Positions 24,901 to 33,754 are shown, counted from the stretch's first letter. The stretch: DNA of 64,000 bases from Aequorivita viscosa (GCF_900106795.1 NZ_FNNS01000002.1:1-64000); one strand, 5' to 3'. Notes: generated by a model from the sequence alone, not told the origin. Numbers and translations are program-made.

Positions 24901-27499
24901 CAAAGAATTTTAACTTATAGGTTATACCCGCATCTAATTGTACCGGGTAAAATAACCAGTCTGTGTTAGTATAATACAGTGTTGCATTAAAACTTCCAGT
25001 TCTAGGGGTACGGTTAAAACTTGTTAACACATTGGCTTCCCAGTATTCAGGTCCTTCTATGGATTCTTGCAACCAACAATTTGCAATTGGAGTTTGATTT
25101 TCAAAACCATCTTCAAAGCTCTCTAAAAAAGGAATGGTAGCCACGCCACACTCCGTTTTATCGGATAAAGGACCCAACCAAATACTCTCGTCGCCAATGC
25201 CACAAACAGATTTCACATAAATATCAAAATTTGTGTTTGAACTCAATCCAGTAATTTGAAACGATGTATTGGTTACTGTACTTGTACCCAATTCATTTAC
25301 ATCGCCTGGTGTATATCCAGGAGTTCCCCAAGAAATATTCCAGTCAGTTTCCGAAGCACCTTCAATCCATTCAATGTCGAGAGTTGTTTCTGATTTTCCT
25401 GTTACAGACAAATCTTTTGGTTTAAAACAAGTAGGGATGGTTTCCCAATAAACGTTATCGATAAAATAAGTAATATTATCATTATTAGTTGTAATTGCTA
25501 ATCGCGCGTTAGCAGGAACAGTATTAGGAATGATTATTGAATGTTCTGAGTTAAGTGTATAATTTTCATTTGTAATAATGACATCTTCTAATAGAACAAA
25601 ACTTGCGTTATCCTCTATATCCGTAACATAACCAACTTTAAGTAAGCCCGGCGGTGTGCTTGAGCCAATAATATGTTTTGCGTTAAATCGTAACCAGTGT
25701 GTACCATCAGCAATATTATTAAATTGAGGAAGTACTACAATGATAGGATTTCTAGAAAATTCCGTCACTAGTAGCATGTGATTAGGTGTAGATGCTGGTT
25801 CATAATCCAATATTAATTGAATCCCCGCGTTATCTGGGACCATTCTATCCCAACAATCGGGAACGACTTCTCCAGTTGCATAGGAATCAAAATTTTCATC
25901 CATATAATCTAACGTACCACAAGCTGTTTTAAAACTTACAGGACCAGCCCACCTACTAAGGTCGCCTTCTCCACAGTTGGTTTTGACATATACGTCATAA
26001 TTAGTTGCAGTAGTTAATCCTGTTATTTGGTAAGACGCAACAGCAGAAGTAGCTGTGCCTATATTACCCATTTCAGGATTATACCCTGGGCTTCCCCAAG
26101 AAATAATCCACGAGCTTCCCGCTCCTTCTGGAGTCCATGAAACGTCTGCTGCAACATCTGTGATCTCTGTAACATTTAATGATGAAGGTTTAAAACAAGT
26201 TGGACCTTCTTCAACAGAGATATCATCTAAATTTACTCCATAACCATAGTTGGCAGTGCCTTCAAATGCAATTACATAATCTGTAGCACCGATAGCATTG
26301 GGAAGTGTTAAGTTTACTTCTTCCCAAACAGCATGTTCTGTAGTGTATACAGCTTCTGGAATAAGTGTCCAATCTACATCCATAACACTTCTTTTGTAAT
26401 ACACCCTTAATTCATCTTGATTACGCGACCAATCTACATTGGCAAAGAAGAAGGTGAGTTGTGGGGTATTGAGAGCCGTTAAATCTAATTCAGGTGTAAC
26501 CAGCTTTGTTTTTTCACCCACGTCTTGGTTCCGTAAGCTAGCCATTAACGACCCACTATGTGGCATTATACCCCCATCGTCGTTAGAGCCAATCAATAAC
26601 CAATTTAAGGCGGGGGTGGTTTCATACACTTGACTCCAACAGAAAAAATCGTTGGTTACAACATTCCCAACGTTACCACCCTCAAAGTTTTCAGTCCACG
26701 GTGCTAATACTGGTGAACATTGTGTAGAAAATGAAATAGGCCCGACTAAGGAGCTTTCATCGCCAATACCGCAAATAGCTTTTACATAAAATTGATAGAT
26801 ACTGCCCGAAGTAAGCCCAGAAATTGTGATTCCAGGAGTACCATCGTTGTCGGTAACGGTCGTGCCTTCGGTAAGCGGGTCAAAACCTGCCAAACCGTAC
26901 ACAACGTCCCATTCAGTAGCAGTACCGGTTTCTGTCCAATTTAAATCAGCTGTACTGGTTGTAATTGCTGAAGCCGACATATTTGAAGGTGTTGGACAGC
27001 TCGGGGATAAAACATTTATTGTATAATCCTCTACTTCTCCGTAATCAAACACTCCACACGGATTTGGGGTAGCATTGTCCCAAATTACTAGTACACGTAG
27101 GCGCGTGTTGCCAAGTGCTGCATTTTCAGGAACAGTAATTGAAATGGTGTGCGGTCCACCGCTAGATGTGTTAGAAGCAATAGTATATACTTCTCCGGCA
27201 TCATCTAGTGTTCCATTTTGATTCCAGTCTATAAAAGCATGAATATAGTCCATCGAATCAGATTGAATACTGACTGACATCTGATTTACACCACCCGTCT
27301 CTACCGTGGCTATTTGGCTGGTAAAATCGTTATACCCTGAATGTATATTAGTGGTATTGTTTATTCCAGCATAAGTAACATTGGTAATGTACTCATATTC
27401 CCTATCCGCACCTTCCGAAGTACAATAGGTCTGCGCTGTTCCTTGCCACGAAAACGTGGTAATAAGTAGTCCTAATAGAAAAAATTGTAAATTTTTCAC
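21932..27499 (-). CDS. T9SS-exported GEVED/Fn3/BspA-LRR surface protein (1855 aa)
   Basis: Signal peptide (MKNLQFFLLGLLITTFSWQG, TAQ). Then a GEVED domain (about 60-165, WNQNGTLDDAGEV ... YGEVEDYTINV); Fn3 domains at about 170-260, 435-525 and 690-785, alternating with jelly-roll (MAM or choice-of-anchor J-like) domains; a PKD-like strand and BspA/DUF285 ladder (about 960-1255, repeats of DVSNVxNM-x-x-MF with SSFN(Q/G)D); and the shared C-terminal module (about 1270-1855) with a type A sorting domain. The protein joins the N-terminal style of the 1-4100 gene to the ladder style of the 1505-aa protein. The C-terminal third is almost identical at DNA level to the 2883-aa gene. Binding partners are unknown. 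Confidence 0.93.
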   Translation of the reverse strand: MKNLQFFLLGLLITTFSWQGTAQTYCTSEGADREYEYITNVTYAGINNTTNIHSGYNDFTSQIATVETGGVNQMSVSIQSDSMDYIHAFIDWNQNGTLDDAGEVYTIASNTSSGGPHTISITVPENAALGNTRLRVLVIWDNATPNPCGVFDYGEVEDYTINVLSPSCPTPSNMSASAITTSTADLNWTETGTATEWDVVYGLAGFDPLTEGTTVTDNDGTPGITISGLTSGSIYQFYVKAICGIGDESSLVGPISFSTQCSPVLAPWTENFEGGNVGNVVTNDFFCWSQVYETTPALNWLLIGSNDDGGIMPHSGSLMASLRNQDVGEKTKLVTPELDLTALNTPQLTFFFANVDWSRNQDELRVYYKRSVMDVDWTLIPEAVYTTEHAVWEEVNLTLPNAIGATDYVIAFEGTANYGYGVNLDDISVEEGPTCFKPSSLNVTEITDVAADVSWTPEGAGSSWIISWGSPGYNPEMGNIGTATSAVASYQITGLTTATNYDVYVKTNCGEGDLSRWAGPVSFKTACGTLDYMDENFDSYATGEVVPDCWDRMVPDNAGIQLILDYEPASTPNHMLLVTEFSRNPIIVVLPQFNNIADGTHWLRFNAKHIIGSSTPPGLLKVGYVTDIEDNASFVLLEDVIITNENYTLNSEHSIIIPNTVPANARLAITTNNDNITYFIDNVYWETIPTCFKPKDLSVTGKSETTLDIEWIEGASETDWNISWGTPGYTPGDVNELGTSTVTNTSFQITGLSSNTNFDIYVKSVCGIGDESIWLGPLSDKTECGVATIPFLESFEDGFENQTPIANCWLQESIEGPEYWEANVLTSFNRTPRTGSFNATLYYTNTDWLFYPVQLDAGITYKLKFFARQDATSLTTIEAAYGVAPNEAAMINPIIAPSNVIDGDYQEFSGTFTPSTAGTYYFGIKGTIGDSVISYLSLDDISLKTYQPELEYFITTWTTTTPNESIIIPTNSSSTYLYDVDWEYNGNWETGFTGDAYHTYAEPGTYTVAIRGQFPRIFFNNSSNKDKIQSIEQWGDIAWESMQNAFTGCSNVVYNATDAPDLSSVISMYAMFDNASSFNGDLSTWDVSNVLNMEFLFYEASSFNGDISTWDVSNVTGTSQMFMYASSFNGDLSGWDVSSVTEMGSMFHSASSFNQDLSNWDLSNVTKTSYMFNGASSFNQDISAWNVSNVINMAYMFNGASSFNQDLGTWDVSNVFVMNNMFANSALSTENYDSLLQGWSNLNLQDGVEFSVGSTQYCYGQAARASIISNYGWNITDGGQNCGACSSITEYSAAGWNNGMPDNTMIAVFHDDYNTTLGSLDACSIQIKPGVTVTVSEGTTIKAAHEIHIEGDLVFLSSAAGNGELAAMEATSTIIGEATVQRYMKNKRSYRMVSSSVTTSTSIHENWQEGATSNTDNPNPGFGTHITGSTTDQMNGFDGTITGNPSMFSVNVATQMFEAIANTDVNTLTAGDAYLLFVRGDRSIDLGNDFAAGQTVLRATGSLVTGTQTQNYATSSAGDFVMFGNPYQSAVNLNSVFAASTNLNTGHYYVYDPTLGDHGAYVTVNLPAGTNTSGSGANQYLQPGQGAQIPVLAAGAASVVFNESDKTPGQFTSTNRPVMANDMLTVQLFTTENFNSGGPVHDSFGIVFAEGNENGITPADAIKPMNFYENIGVNNNGTYLSIEQRALPQAAEVYPMYTTGYTKSDYTLKVVVDGLEASFLYLDDHFTGTSTLLETGENSYSYTVDANDALSIATDRFSIRTAQRLGVDDNSLLTGIRLFPNPLNGDTFYIHAPKLSGEQVTVSVSDLAGRTISEHSLHCQANTVTVPMAENIASGVYLVTLKHGEASNTFRLLKE

Positions 27500-27556
27500 G
27501 AGTCTGAATGTTTGTTGTTTTAGGGCTCTAAATTAAAACCATAGCCAAAAACTCAC

Positions 27557-27576
27557 AATACGTAGACCTACGTATT
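27557..27576. promoter_or_regulatory. Palindrome AATACGTA-N4-TACGTATT, copy 1
   Basis: Perfect 8-bp arms with a GACC spacer (the inner G/C makes 9-bp arms). It lies 58 bases upstream of the start of the 1855-aa gene and overlaps the stop codon of the AraC-like fragment. The same arms and spacing recur at 28124-28143. Likely operator, by inference. Confidence 0.6.
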
Positions 27577-27903
27577 ACTTAATAGAATACCTTGATATTG
27601 AGTGAAGGTGAGTCCTAGAAAATACTTACAACTGTTGTTAATATATGCACTAGTACAATGATATCGTTTTTTCAAAGTGTCGATAGATGCGTCTCCATTA
27701 TTAAAGTGTAGATGACATAAAATACTATCTATAACCGAAGGATAAATATTTCTAAATTTTTCTGATTCTAATTGATTCAAAAAAAACTGAAGTGAATATT
27801 TTGTCGAGGTAAGAAGTTTATTTTCTATGAGTCTACCTACATAAGTTGGACGACAAATGAAAATATAATATTTTGAAGCTACCTCTGAAGTTAGGGTAAT
27901 TTA
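27568..27903 (-). pseudogene. AraC-type HTH fragment
   Basis: The frame is open from just after a stop near 27904 to TAG at 27568-27570, with no ATG; the first plausible start is a TTG at 27780. The visible match is to an AraC C-terminal half: an I/L-rich helix (YPSVIDSILCHLHF), an HTH-like segment (SIDTLKKRYHCTSAYINNSC) and KYFLGLTFTQYQ, the usual junction before the last helix. The protein then ends early. The N-terminal effector domain is missing. Probably a broken regulator. Confidence 0.5.
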
Positions 27904-28123
27904 ATGTAAAAAAGGCCTATAATAGAAAGCACAAGACGAATTAACTGAATAAACTATATAGCTAAATCCATCGGGTTTTAAAGTGTATTTTTCACCTTTT
28001 GGTAAAGCCAGAAATACCACGTTTGTTACCCAATAATTAATAGGCCGATAATATGTTACCTGTGTAATAATAGTGTGCCTTTATTTTAAGGCTCCAATAT
28101 TATTAAATATTATACTTGAAAAA

Positions 28124-28143
28124 AATACGTACCCTTACGTATT
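28124..28143. promoter_or_regulatory. Palindrome AATACGTA-N4-TACGTATT, copy 2
   Basis: Same 8-4-8 design as 27557-27576 with a CCCT spacer. It overlaps the TAA stop (28135-28137) of the LuxR remnant, so both copies sit on the 3' ends of broken regulator genes. Confidence 0.6.
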
Positions 28144-28434
28144 GAAAATATTAGGATGCTGTTGCAGCCAAACAAATAGTGCGTTTTGTTGTGTGGCATC
28201 TATTTCTAATTTTTTAATAATATTGCTTCGGTGTTTTTCAACCGTTCGTTTCGAAATAAATAATGTTTCTGCTATTTGACTGCTGTTGAGATTGTTACTT
28301 ATGTTTTTTAATATTTTTAATTCGGTAGCTGAAAGTTTTTCAATATTTGAGTTTGGACTTGCTTCATATTGAAGCTTGTTTTTTAGATTTTCACCTATAT
28401 AAGTACCGCCCTTATATAATGAGTTTATGCAAAG
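28135..28434 (-). pseudogene. C-terminal half of a NarL/FixJ response regulator
   Basis: About 99 codons without a start codon, bounded upstream by an in-frame TAG at 28435-28437 inside the end of the TPR gene. It begins KGGTYIG, the typical end of the receiver-to-HTH linker, followed by a LuxR HTH: LSATELKILKNISNNLNSSQ, IAETLFISKRTVEKHRSNII, KKLEI. The receiver domain is absent. The fragment overlaps the 3' end of the TPR gene by 10 bases in another frame, which suggests a deletion fused the two genes. Confidence 0.7.
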
Positions 28435-29648
28435 CTATTTGCTTTTTGAACAGATTGAATAGAGTCCTTTATTCTATTATACACCTTATAATGCTCAAAA
28501 GCCATTTCGGGCCGGTTTAATTTATCGTAGACCTCTACTAAAAACAACCGCGCTATATTAATTTCAAGAACTTTATTTAACTCTGTTAGCATATCCAGGT
28601 GCTTGGTTCCTAGATTTAGTGCTTTTAGGTAGTCTTGATCGGCGTAGGCTATTTTTTTTAACGCACCGTAATAATGTGGCTCAAAAACCCCTTCGGTATC
28701 CTTTGGATTTTTTTCTAATTCTTGCAGGTATACTCTTGCCTTTTCGAGACTATCATTCTCGGCGTATGCTTTTATAATTTCAGTAAGGAGTACAGGATTT
28801 AGATTATCAAAATACTTCGATTTTTTGTTTGCCTGTTCAGCCTTTAAAAGATGAGTAATTCGTTTTTCTTCAAAACCTTGTTTTTTATTATCGTATGCCT
28901 GATTTACATAAAGCGAAGTAAGCTGTCCATAACTTTTGATGCTTTCTGCCAGCGAGATAGCTTCTTTTCGTTCTATCTGTGCTTCATCAATAAAACCATT
29001 TGCGCTGTACAAAATTGCCAAAGCATTTTTTGAAGCAATTATATTAAAAGTGTCTTTGGCTTTATTAAATACTGTTGAAGCTTCTTGAAATGATTGGGAA
29101 GCTTTGGTAAAATCTCCCTCATCAGAATAAATGTATCCTTTGTAGAGATGTGCAAACGCCATAACCAGTTCGTTCCCTGCTTTTTGCCCATACTCCAAGG
29201 CTTTATCGTATTGCGCTAAAGCTGTTTCTATTTGTCCGGTAAAGGTAAAGCTATCGCCAGAATCTATGTAAAGGCTTGCTAGTCGTCTATTGGTTATTTT
29301 GCCTTTTAGCGTATTAAAGTATTTGTTGAAAACTTCAATTCCTTCTTCGGGTTGCCCTATAATATTATTGTGAAAATAAATTAACTGTGAAGCACGATGC
29401 GCCGCCATATTAAACGAGTCTAATTTTATAGCATAATCAATCGTTATGCGGGCAATGGAATCGAACCCGAAGCTTTTCTCATCCCGAACAACACCGGTTA
29501 ACTCATTGAGCAGCTGCAGCTTTTTAATATTATTTCCTTCTACTTCTATTTGTGCTTTTAATTTATCTACTTCTTCTTGCAACGTTATTTTTTGCGCAGA
29601 AACGATAATAAATAAGAAACAAAAGAAAACAGTTGTTAATAGCTTCAT
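28425..29648 (-). CDS. Secreted TPR protein, likely truncated sensor (407 aa)
   Basis: Signal peptide (MKLLTTVFFCFLFIIVSAQ), then helical TPR repeats through about residue 400 (ALAQYDKALEYGQKAGNELV, AFAHLYKGYIYSDEGDFTKA and similar). It ends ...YNRIKDSIQSVQKANSFA. In flavobacterial TPR sensors this point is normally followed by a transmembrane segment, a coiled coil and a histidine kinase or LuxR domain; none is present. Directly downstream, in another frame, lies a LuxR HTH remnant. As it stands the protein would be periplasmic or secreted with no output domain. A self-standing TPR protein is the alternative. Confidence 0.8.
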   Translation of the reverse strand: MKLLTTVFFCFLFIIVSAQKITLQEEVDKLKAQIEVEGNNIKKLQLLNELTGVVRDEKSFGFDSIARITIDYAIKLDSFNMAAHRASQLIYFHNNIIGQPEEGIEVFNKYFNTLKGKITNRRLASLYIDSGDSFTFTGQIETALAQYDKALEYGQKAGNELVMAFAHLYKGYIYSDEGDFTKASQSFQEASTVFNKAKDTFNIIASKNALAILYSANGFIDEAQIERKEAISLAESIKSYGQLTSLYVNQAYDNKKQGFEEKRITHLLKAEQANKKSKYFDNLNPVLLTEIIKAYAENDSLEKARVYLQELEKNPKDTEGVFEPHYYGALKKIAYADQDYLKALNLGTKHLDMLTELNKVLEINIARLFLVEVYDKLNRPEMAFEHYKVYNRIKDSIQSVQKANSFA

Positions 29649-29796
29649 ATAGCGGTTTTTCGAATGCTAAATTAAGTAAATTAAAACTATTTGGCACTTC
29701 CAAAGAACGTCGTAATCTTGAAATCGATTTAATATTTATAGCCATTTATAATAAACGCAATTTTGCATGTAAGAGAAGTAGTATTAGAAAATAGTT

Positions 29797-29842
29797 AAAA
29801 AAAAATCGGAAAACAGCTCCAATTATTGAAACTGTTTTCCGA
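29797..29842 (-). terminator. Terminator of the DUF4412 gene
   Basis: On the minus strand an 11-bp stem (TCGGAAAACAG with CTGTTTTCCGA, 29806-29816 and 29832-29842) is followed by nine T. It lies 26 bases past the stop codon. Confidence 0.85.
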
Positions 29843-29867
29843 ATACTTGCTATTCAAATTTTACGAT

Positions 29868-30731
29868 TTAAAGCTTATTAAGAATATCATTTATTTCATA
29901 ATCTTCAAGATTGAAATATTTAGAGTCGAATGATTTTTCAAACGTTATAATGTCCATAATCATACTAGGTTTATCTCTGTTTTTTTCGTAGAAAACGCTT
30001 CGGATCATCATTCCTCTTGGGAAGTTTTCATCTACTTCAGCATCAGAGTTAGCGTTTGAATCTGTCGAAAAATCTCGAATTTGGCCTCCAAAAAGGTGAT
30101 TTCCGCTTAGATCTAAACTTATTTCTTCGGTAACCCAAGCATCCATTTTGGTTTTTTCTTTTGGATTGGTATAGACATATTTACGGCAATTATAGCCGTT
30201 AATGTGTTTTTCTTCATTAGTGCGTTCCCATTGGCCTGCATCTTCATCTATATCGCCCATTCCTTTTGCCATTCCTTCAGCCATTTTCTGAAAGTTGATC
30301 ATCGGCATTTTCATGGCGGTTTTTTCCTTTTCATTAATCATATATGTGGCTGCACCTTTATAATCGAATAACATGCGACTTTCATTTTTATCGCCTTCAT
30401 TCATTATAAGGCATTCTCCGGTATCACCAAAAACCATTTTGGTTGTGTTGGTTTCATCAAGCTTTCCATTCTTTTTAAAAGATTGCATTTGCATTACAAG
30501 GGTTGCTTGAACTGGGTTTTCTGGAACGGGATAACGAGTGTCATTTTCGTAGGTAATATCTTCTAACGCTTTTTTCCCTTTCTCTTTTTGAGGTTCTGCG
30601 TGTTTTTCCCTCATGTCTTTTTCGACTTTCTCTTGTATTTTTCGCTTAATGAAGCCTCGCTGCGCTTGGACAGGAGCAACAAAACAAAGAAGAAGTATTG
30701 TTGTCAAGGAAATAATATATGTTTTTTTCAT
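29868..30731 (-). CDS. DUF4412 family exported protein (287 aa)
   Basis: The start at 30729-30731 gives a clean signal peptide (MKKTYIISLTTILLLCFVAP, VQAQ); a longer frame to 30767 only adds an unlikely leader. A charged helical stretch follows (KRKIQEKVEKDMREKHAEPQ), then a beta-rich domain with MLFDYKGAATYMINEKEKTA, GYNCRKYVY and WVTEEI. These match DUF4412, a domain of secreted or periplasmic Bacteroidota proteins that is reminiscent of LolA-type folds. Function is unknown. It is monocistronic, with its own strong terminator. Confidence 0.75.
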   Translation of the reverse strand: MKKTYIISLTTILLLCFVAPVQAQRGFIKRKIQEKVEKDMREKHAEPQKEKGKKALEDITYENDTRYPVPENPVQATLVMQMQSFKKNGKLDETNTTKMVFGDTGECLIMNEGDKNESRMLFDYKGAATYMINEKEKTAMKMPMINFQKMAEGMAKGMGDIDEDAGQWERTNEEKHINGYNCRKYVYTNPKEKTKMDAWVTEEISLDLSGNHLFGGQIRDFSTDSNANSDAEVDENFPRGMMIRSVFYEKNRDKPSMIMDIITFEKSFDSKYFNLEDYEINDILNKL

Positions 30732-30967
30732 AATTGTTGATTTATAGTAGTTTAGATGAATATACAAATTTATACGAAATATAAATAGCCCTCAAATGCT
30801 AATTAGCAAATAGTAGGTTTGGATGAGAATTCGGTTGCTCGCTACAAGATTATAATTGCTATTGCACTTAAAAATTTAATTGTGAAGTTTTTAGTTTACG
30901 GTTGTGGAATTACGTTTTTGAAAGCTTCATAATTAGTAATTGTAAGTGTGTAACAATCGCTATTTAG

Positions 30968-31726
30968 CTACTTAAACCGAAGCATGGTTTCCAAAATTTC
31001 ATTGATTTGCTTGGTTTTCTGTCTAGAAACTGGGACTTCGACTTCATTCGGCATGATTAAGCTCCCGCCATCCTGTCTTAAAATTCCTTGCACAAACTTG
31101 GGGTTTATTAAATGAGATTGATGTACCCTAATAAAGCCGTGTTCCGACAAAAGCTCTTCAATTTCTTTTAAAGTTCTACTTATTAACACCTTATTTCCAT
31201 CTTGACAAAAGACATTGGTATAGTTACTATCTGATTGACATCGAACAATATTTTGAATCTCTACAATTTTATAGCCTACACCTGTCGGCAGGGCAATTTG
31301 AGAACAGTTTTTCTGTTCATCTTTTAAATGATCTTGAAGTAATTTCCATTGCGCGGCACTTGTTTTTTTTCTTCGTTTTTCCCAATCTGATAACGCTTTT
31401 ACGATGTTCTTTTCTGTAATTGGTTTCAACAAATAATTGATTGCGCTATATCTAAATGCTTTAATTGCATATTGATGGTAGGCAGTGGTAAATATAACGT
31501 CAAAATCTATTGGCAGTAGATTGTCTAATAGTGCAAACCCATTAAGGTTTGGCATTTCTATGTCTAAAAAAAGCAAGTCTGGCGGATTGTTTTTAATAAA
31601 CTCCAACCCTACTAATGGATTGGTAAAAACTCCCGATATTTTATAATCTGAATGCACTTTTTCGATTAAATTTTCTAACACGTTTATGCAGTGTGCTTCA
31701 TCATCAATTATAATTATATTTATCAT
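30968..31726 (-). CDS. LytTR-family response regulator (252 aa)
   Basis: N-terminal receiver domain with the acidic pocket (IIIDDEAHC) and phospho-acceptor aspartate (PDLLFLDIEMPNLNGF), the conserved Thr/Ala (IFTTAYHQYAIKAFRYSAIN) and Lys (YLLKPI). The C-terminal LytTR DNA-binding domain runs from about residue 140 (IVRCQSDSNYTNVFCQDG...FIRVHQSHLINPKFV). Start at 31724-31726, three bases after the stop codon of the histidine kinase, so the two form an operon and a cognate pair. It would bind direct repeats upstream of its targets; these are not known. Confidence 0.93.
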   Translation of the reverse strand: MINIIIIDDEAHCINVLENLIEKVHSDYKISGVFTNPLVGLEFIKNNPPDLLFLDIEMPNLNGFALLDNLLPIDFDVIFTTAYHQYAIKAFRYSAINYLLKPITEKNIVKALSDWEKRRKKTSAAQWKLLQDHLKDEQKNCSQIALPTGVGYKIVEIQNIVRCQSDSNYTNVFCQDGNKVLISRTLKEIEELLSEHGFIRVHQSHLINPKFVQGILRQDGGSLIMPNEVEVPVSRQKTKQINEILETMLRFK

Positions 31727-31729
31727 AAC

Positions 31730-33754
31730 TCAGTTTTGATAGGTTAGGGTAATTCTTGTTCCCATAGGATTTCCATTTTCTTCTAAATCGGTAATTTTAT
31801 AGTGAATTCCGTAGTCGTTTAAATGGTTAAACAACGAAATTCTATCTTGAACAATACTTGTTCCCATAGACTGGTGCAGCTTTTTCTTCTTTGCACTTTC
31901 CTTTCGGCCAATACCGTTGTCTTCAATAATAATTTTTAAATTATCAGTAGTATCAAAAGTAACCGTTAGTTCTTTTTTTGCTTTCAAACTGGGTTGTAGT
32001 CCGTGCCAAATTGCGTTTTCGACTATAGGTTGTAATAGCAAAGGCGGAATACTAAATTGTGAAAGCGCTTCTCTAGAGGTCACTTTTATCGTGTAAATAA
32101 AACCAGGCCCCATTCTATTTCGTTCCAAAGAAAGATACACTTCCAAAATTTCCAGCTCCTCCTCTACAGTTATTTCTTGTCTATTACTATTTTGTAATAT
32201 CCCGCGAAGCAATGTAGAAAAATCATCTAAATATTCGGTGGCAGCATCGTTGCTGGACGTCATTATTAAGTGCTTTATCGCACTAAGACTATTAAAAATG
32301 AAGTGAGGATTCATTTGAGAGCGTAGGGCTATCATTTCTGTTTCCTTCAATTTCTGAGAAAAGGCGTTTTTAATTTTTTCTTCTTTTTCTAATTCAAGTT
32401 GCGAATACAGCTGAATGAGTTCAGATGTTTTTTTACTCACCTTTTCGTCTAGTTCTCGATTCATTGTTTTTTGCAAAAGCTGGTTTTCCTGCAATTGCCC
32501 AATAAGCTCTCTATTTGCTTTTTCTTTTTCTTTTTGAAGTATATATACATTTTGTCCTAGAGCTATAGAAAAGCAATAAACCTCTGCCAACAAGCCTATC
32601 TGAAAAATAATATTAGGAGCCTGATAAAACTCAAGCATTGCTATCGGAAACTCTGTAGTAAAAGAACCAAGGTAGGAAGCGAGTAATGCCCCTACAAAAA
32701 AGAAGGATTGGCCTATTATGAAATACACTAATAATGGATGCCTAACTTTAATTAATATCCAGATTATCAAAATGAAATTTATAGGCAGGATAATAAGCCG
32801 AACAACATTAAAAATAACAAGCGTTAACTCTGGATTATAAAAATAGTAACTGAAAATAAAGCGAAGAATGGCGTATAAAAAGCAGGTTAAGCCTAAATAC
32901 TTTAGGACCTTAGCTAATAGTTTGTCATATTTTTTTACTGTAAGCAGGTGTAAAATGAAAAAAATATAAAACCCGATAAAGGCAAACTGCACGGGCTCGG
33001 ATAAATTGGCCGCTAACTTTGGATTATAAAGAAAGAAATTACCTACTGGCGCCAACGTTTTTCCTAGCACTATAAAACCATAGATTAATTGAAAAAACAA
33101 ATAACCTAAGTAAAACAGGTACAGTTTTTCATAAAGCCAATACCAAAATACAAGCGTAAAAACTATTATGGTTAGAAGCGAAATGAGATATAAATAAATA
33201 AAAGCTATGGAGTTTTTTTGATAGTTATAGTCACTCCAAGTGTATTCCCAAAATGCTTTTTCTGCATAAATAGCAGGAATAATACTACCAAACCTTATGT
33301 TATAAGCACTTAACCGCACGTATAATTGTGTTTGTGTAAAAGGCGGATAACTCAGTTTTGTAAAATGGTCAAAAGATTTATTGGCACGCTGCGATAACGG
33401 TACGTAGGCACCGTTTTTAAATTTTTTATAACCCGCATCTATTTGCTGAAAAATAGTAGTATACTGATCTATACTGTAAAGATATTTGTGAATAGTGTCT
33501 TTGGATTGATTTTCAATTTGGAATTTTAACCAAACTGCAGAATCTGTTGTGGTAGTATAAGTGGAGTCATAAGCGCTCCAATCACTCTCATTTTGAATCT
33601 CTTCAAAAGTAGTTTCCAAATTGGTTCGAAGTGCTTTAACATCTTTATGATTAAGCAATGAAACCATATCCGATATTGAATCGGCTATAATTTGCCCATT
33701 CAACGGAGTTAAATAAGTTAAAAAACAAAACGCTATTACAAAGAGGGCTTTCAT
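31730..33754 (-). CDS. LytS/YehU-like sensor histidine kinase with 7TM-DISM module (674 aa)
   Basis: Signal peptide, then an extracellular 7TMR-DISM-type beta domain (about 25-180, with AVWLKFQIENQS), seven hydrophobic helices (about 185-390), a coiled coil (about 400-470) and the His_kinase (PF06580) domain with phospho-acceptor His in QMNPHFIFNSLSAIKHLI. An HATPase N box (PPLLLQPIVENAIWHGLQ) and G box (DNGIGRKES) follow. ATG at 33752-33754 is preferred over a TTG one codon upstream. Co-transcribed with the LytTR regulator. The DISM domain is thought to sense carbohydrates or other small ligands; the ligand here is unknown. Confidence 0.93.
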   Translation of the reverse strand: MKALFVIAFCFLTYLTPLNGQIIADSISDMVSLLNHKDVKALRTNLETTFEEIQNESDWSAYDSTYTTTTDSAVWLKFQIENQSKDTIHKYLYSIDQYTTIFQQIDAGYKKFKNGAYVPLSQRANKSFDHFTKLSYPPFTQTQLYVRLSAYNIRFGSIIPAIYAEKAFWEYTWSDYNYQKNSIAFIYLYLISLLTIIVFTLVFWYWLYEKLYLFYLGYLFFQLIYGFIVLGKTLAPVGNFFLYNPKLAANLSEPVQFAFIGFYIFFILHLLTVKKYDKLLAKVLKYLGLTCFLYAILRFIFSYYFYNPELTLVIFNVVRLIILPINFILIIWILIKVRHPLLVYFIIGQSFFFVGALLASYLGSFTTEFPIAMLEFYQAPNIIFQIGLLAEVYCFSIALGQNVYILQKEKEKANRELIGQLQENQLLQKTMNRELDEKVSKKTSELIQLYSQLELEKEEKIKNAFSQKLKETEMIALRSQMNPHFIFNSLSAIKHLIMTSSNDAATEYLDDFSTLLRGILQNSNRQEITVEEELEILEVYLSLERNRMGPGFIYTIKVTSREALSQFSIPPLLLQPIVENAIWHGLQPSLKAKKELTVTFDTTDNLKIIIEDNGIGRKESAKKKKLHQSMGTSIVQDRISLFNHLNDYGIHYKITDLEENGNPMGTRITLTYQN

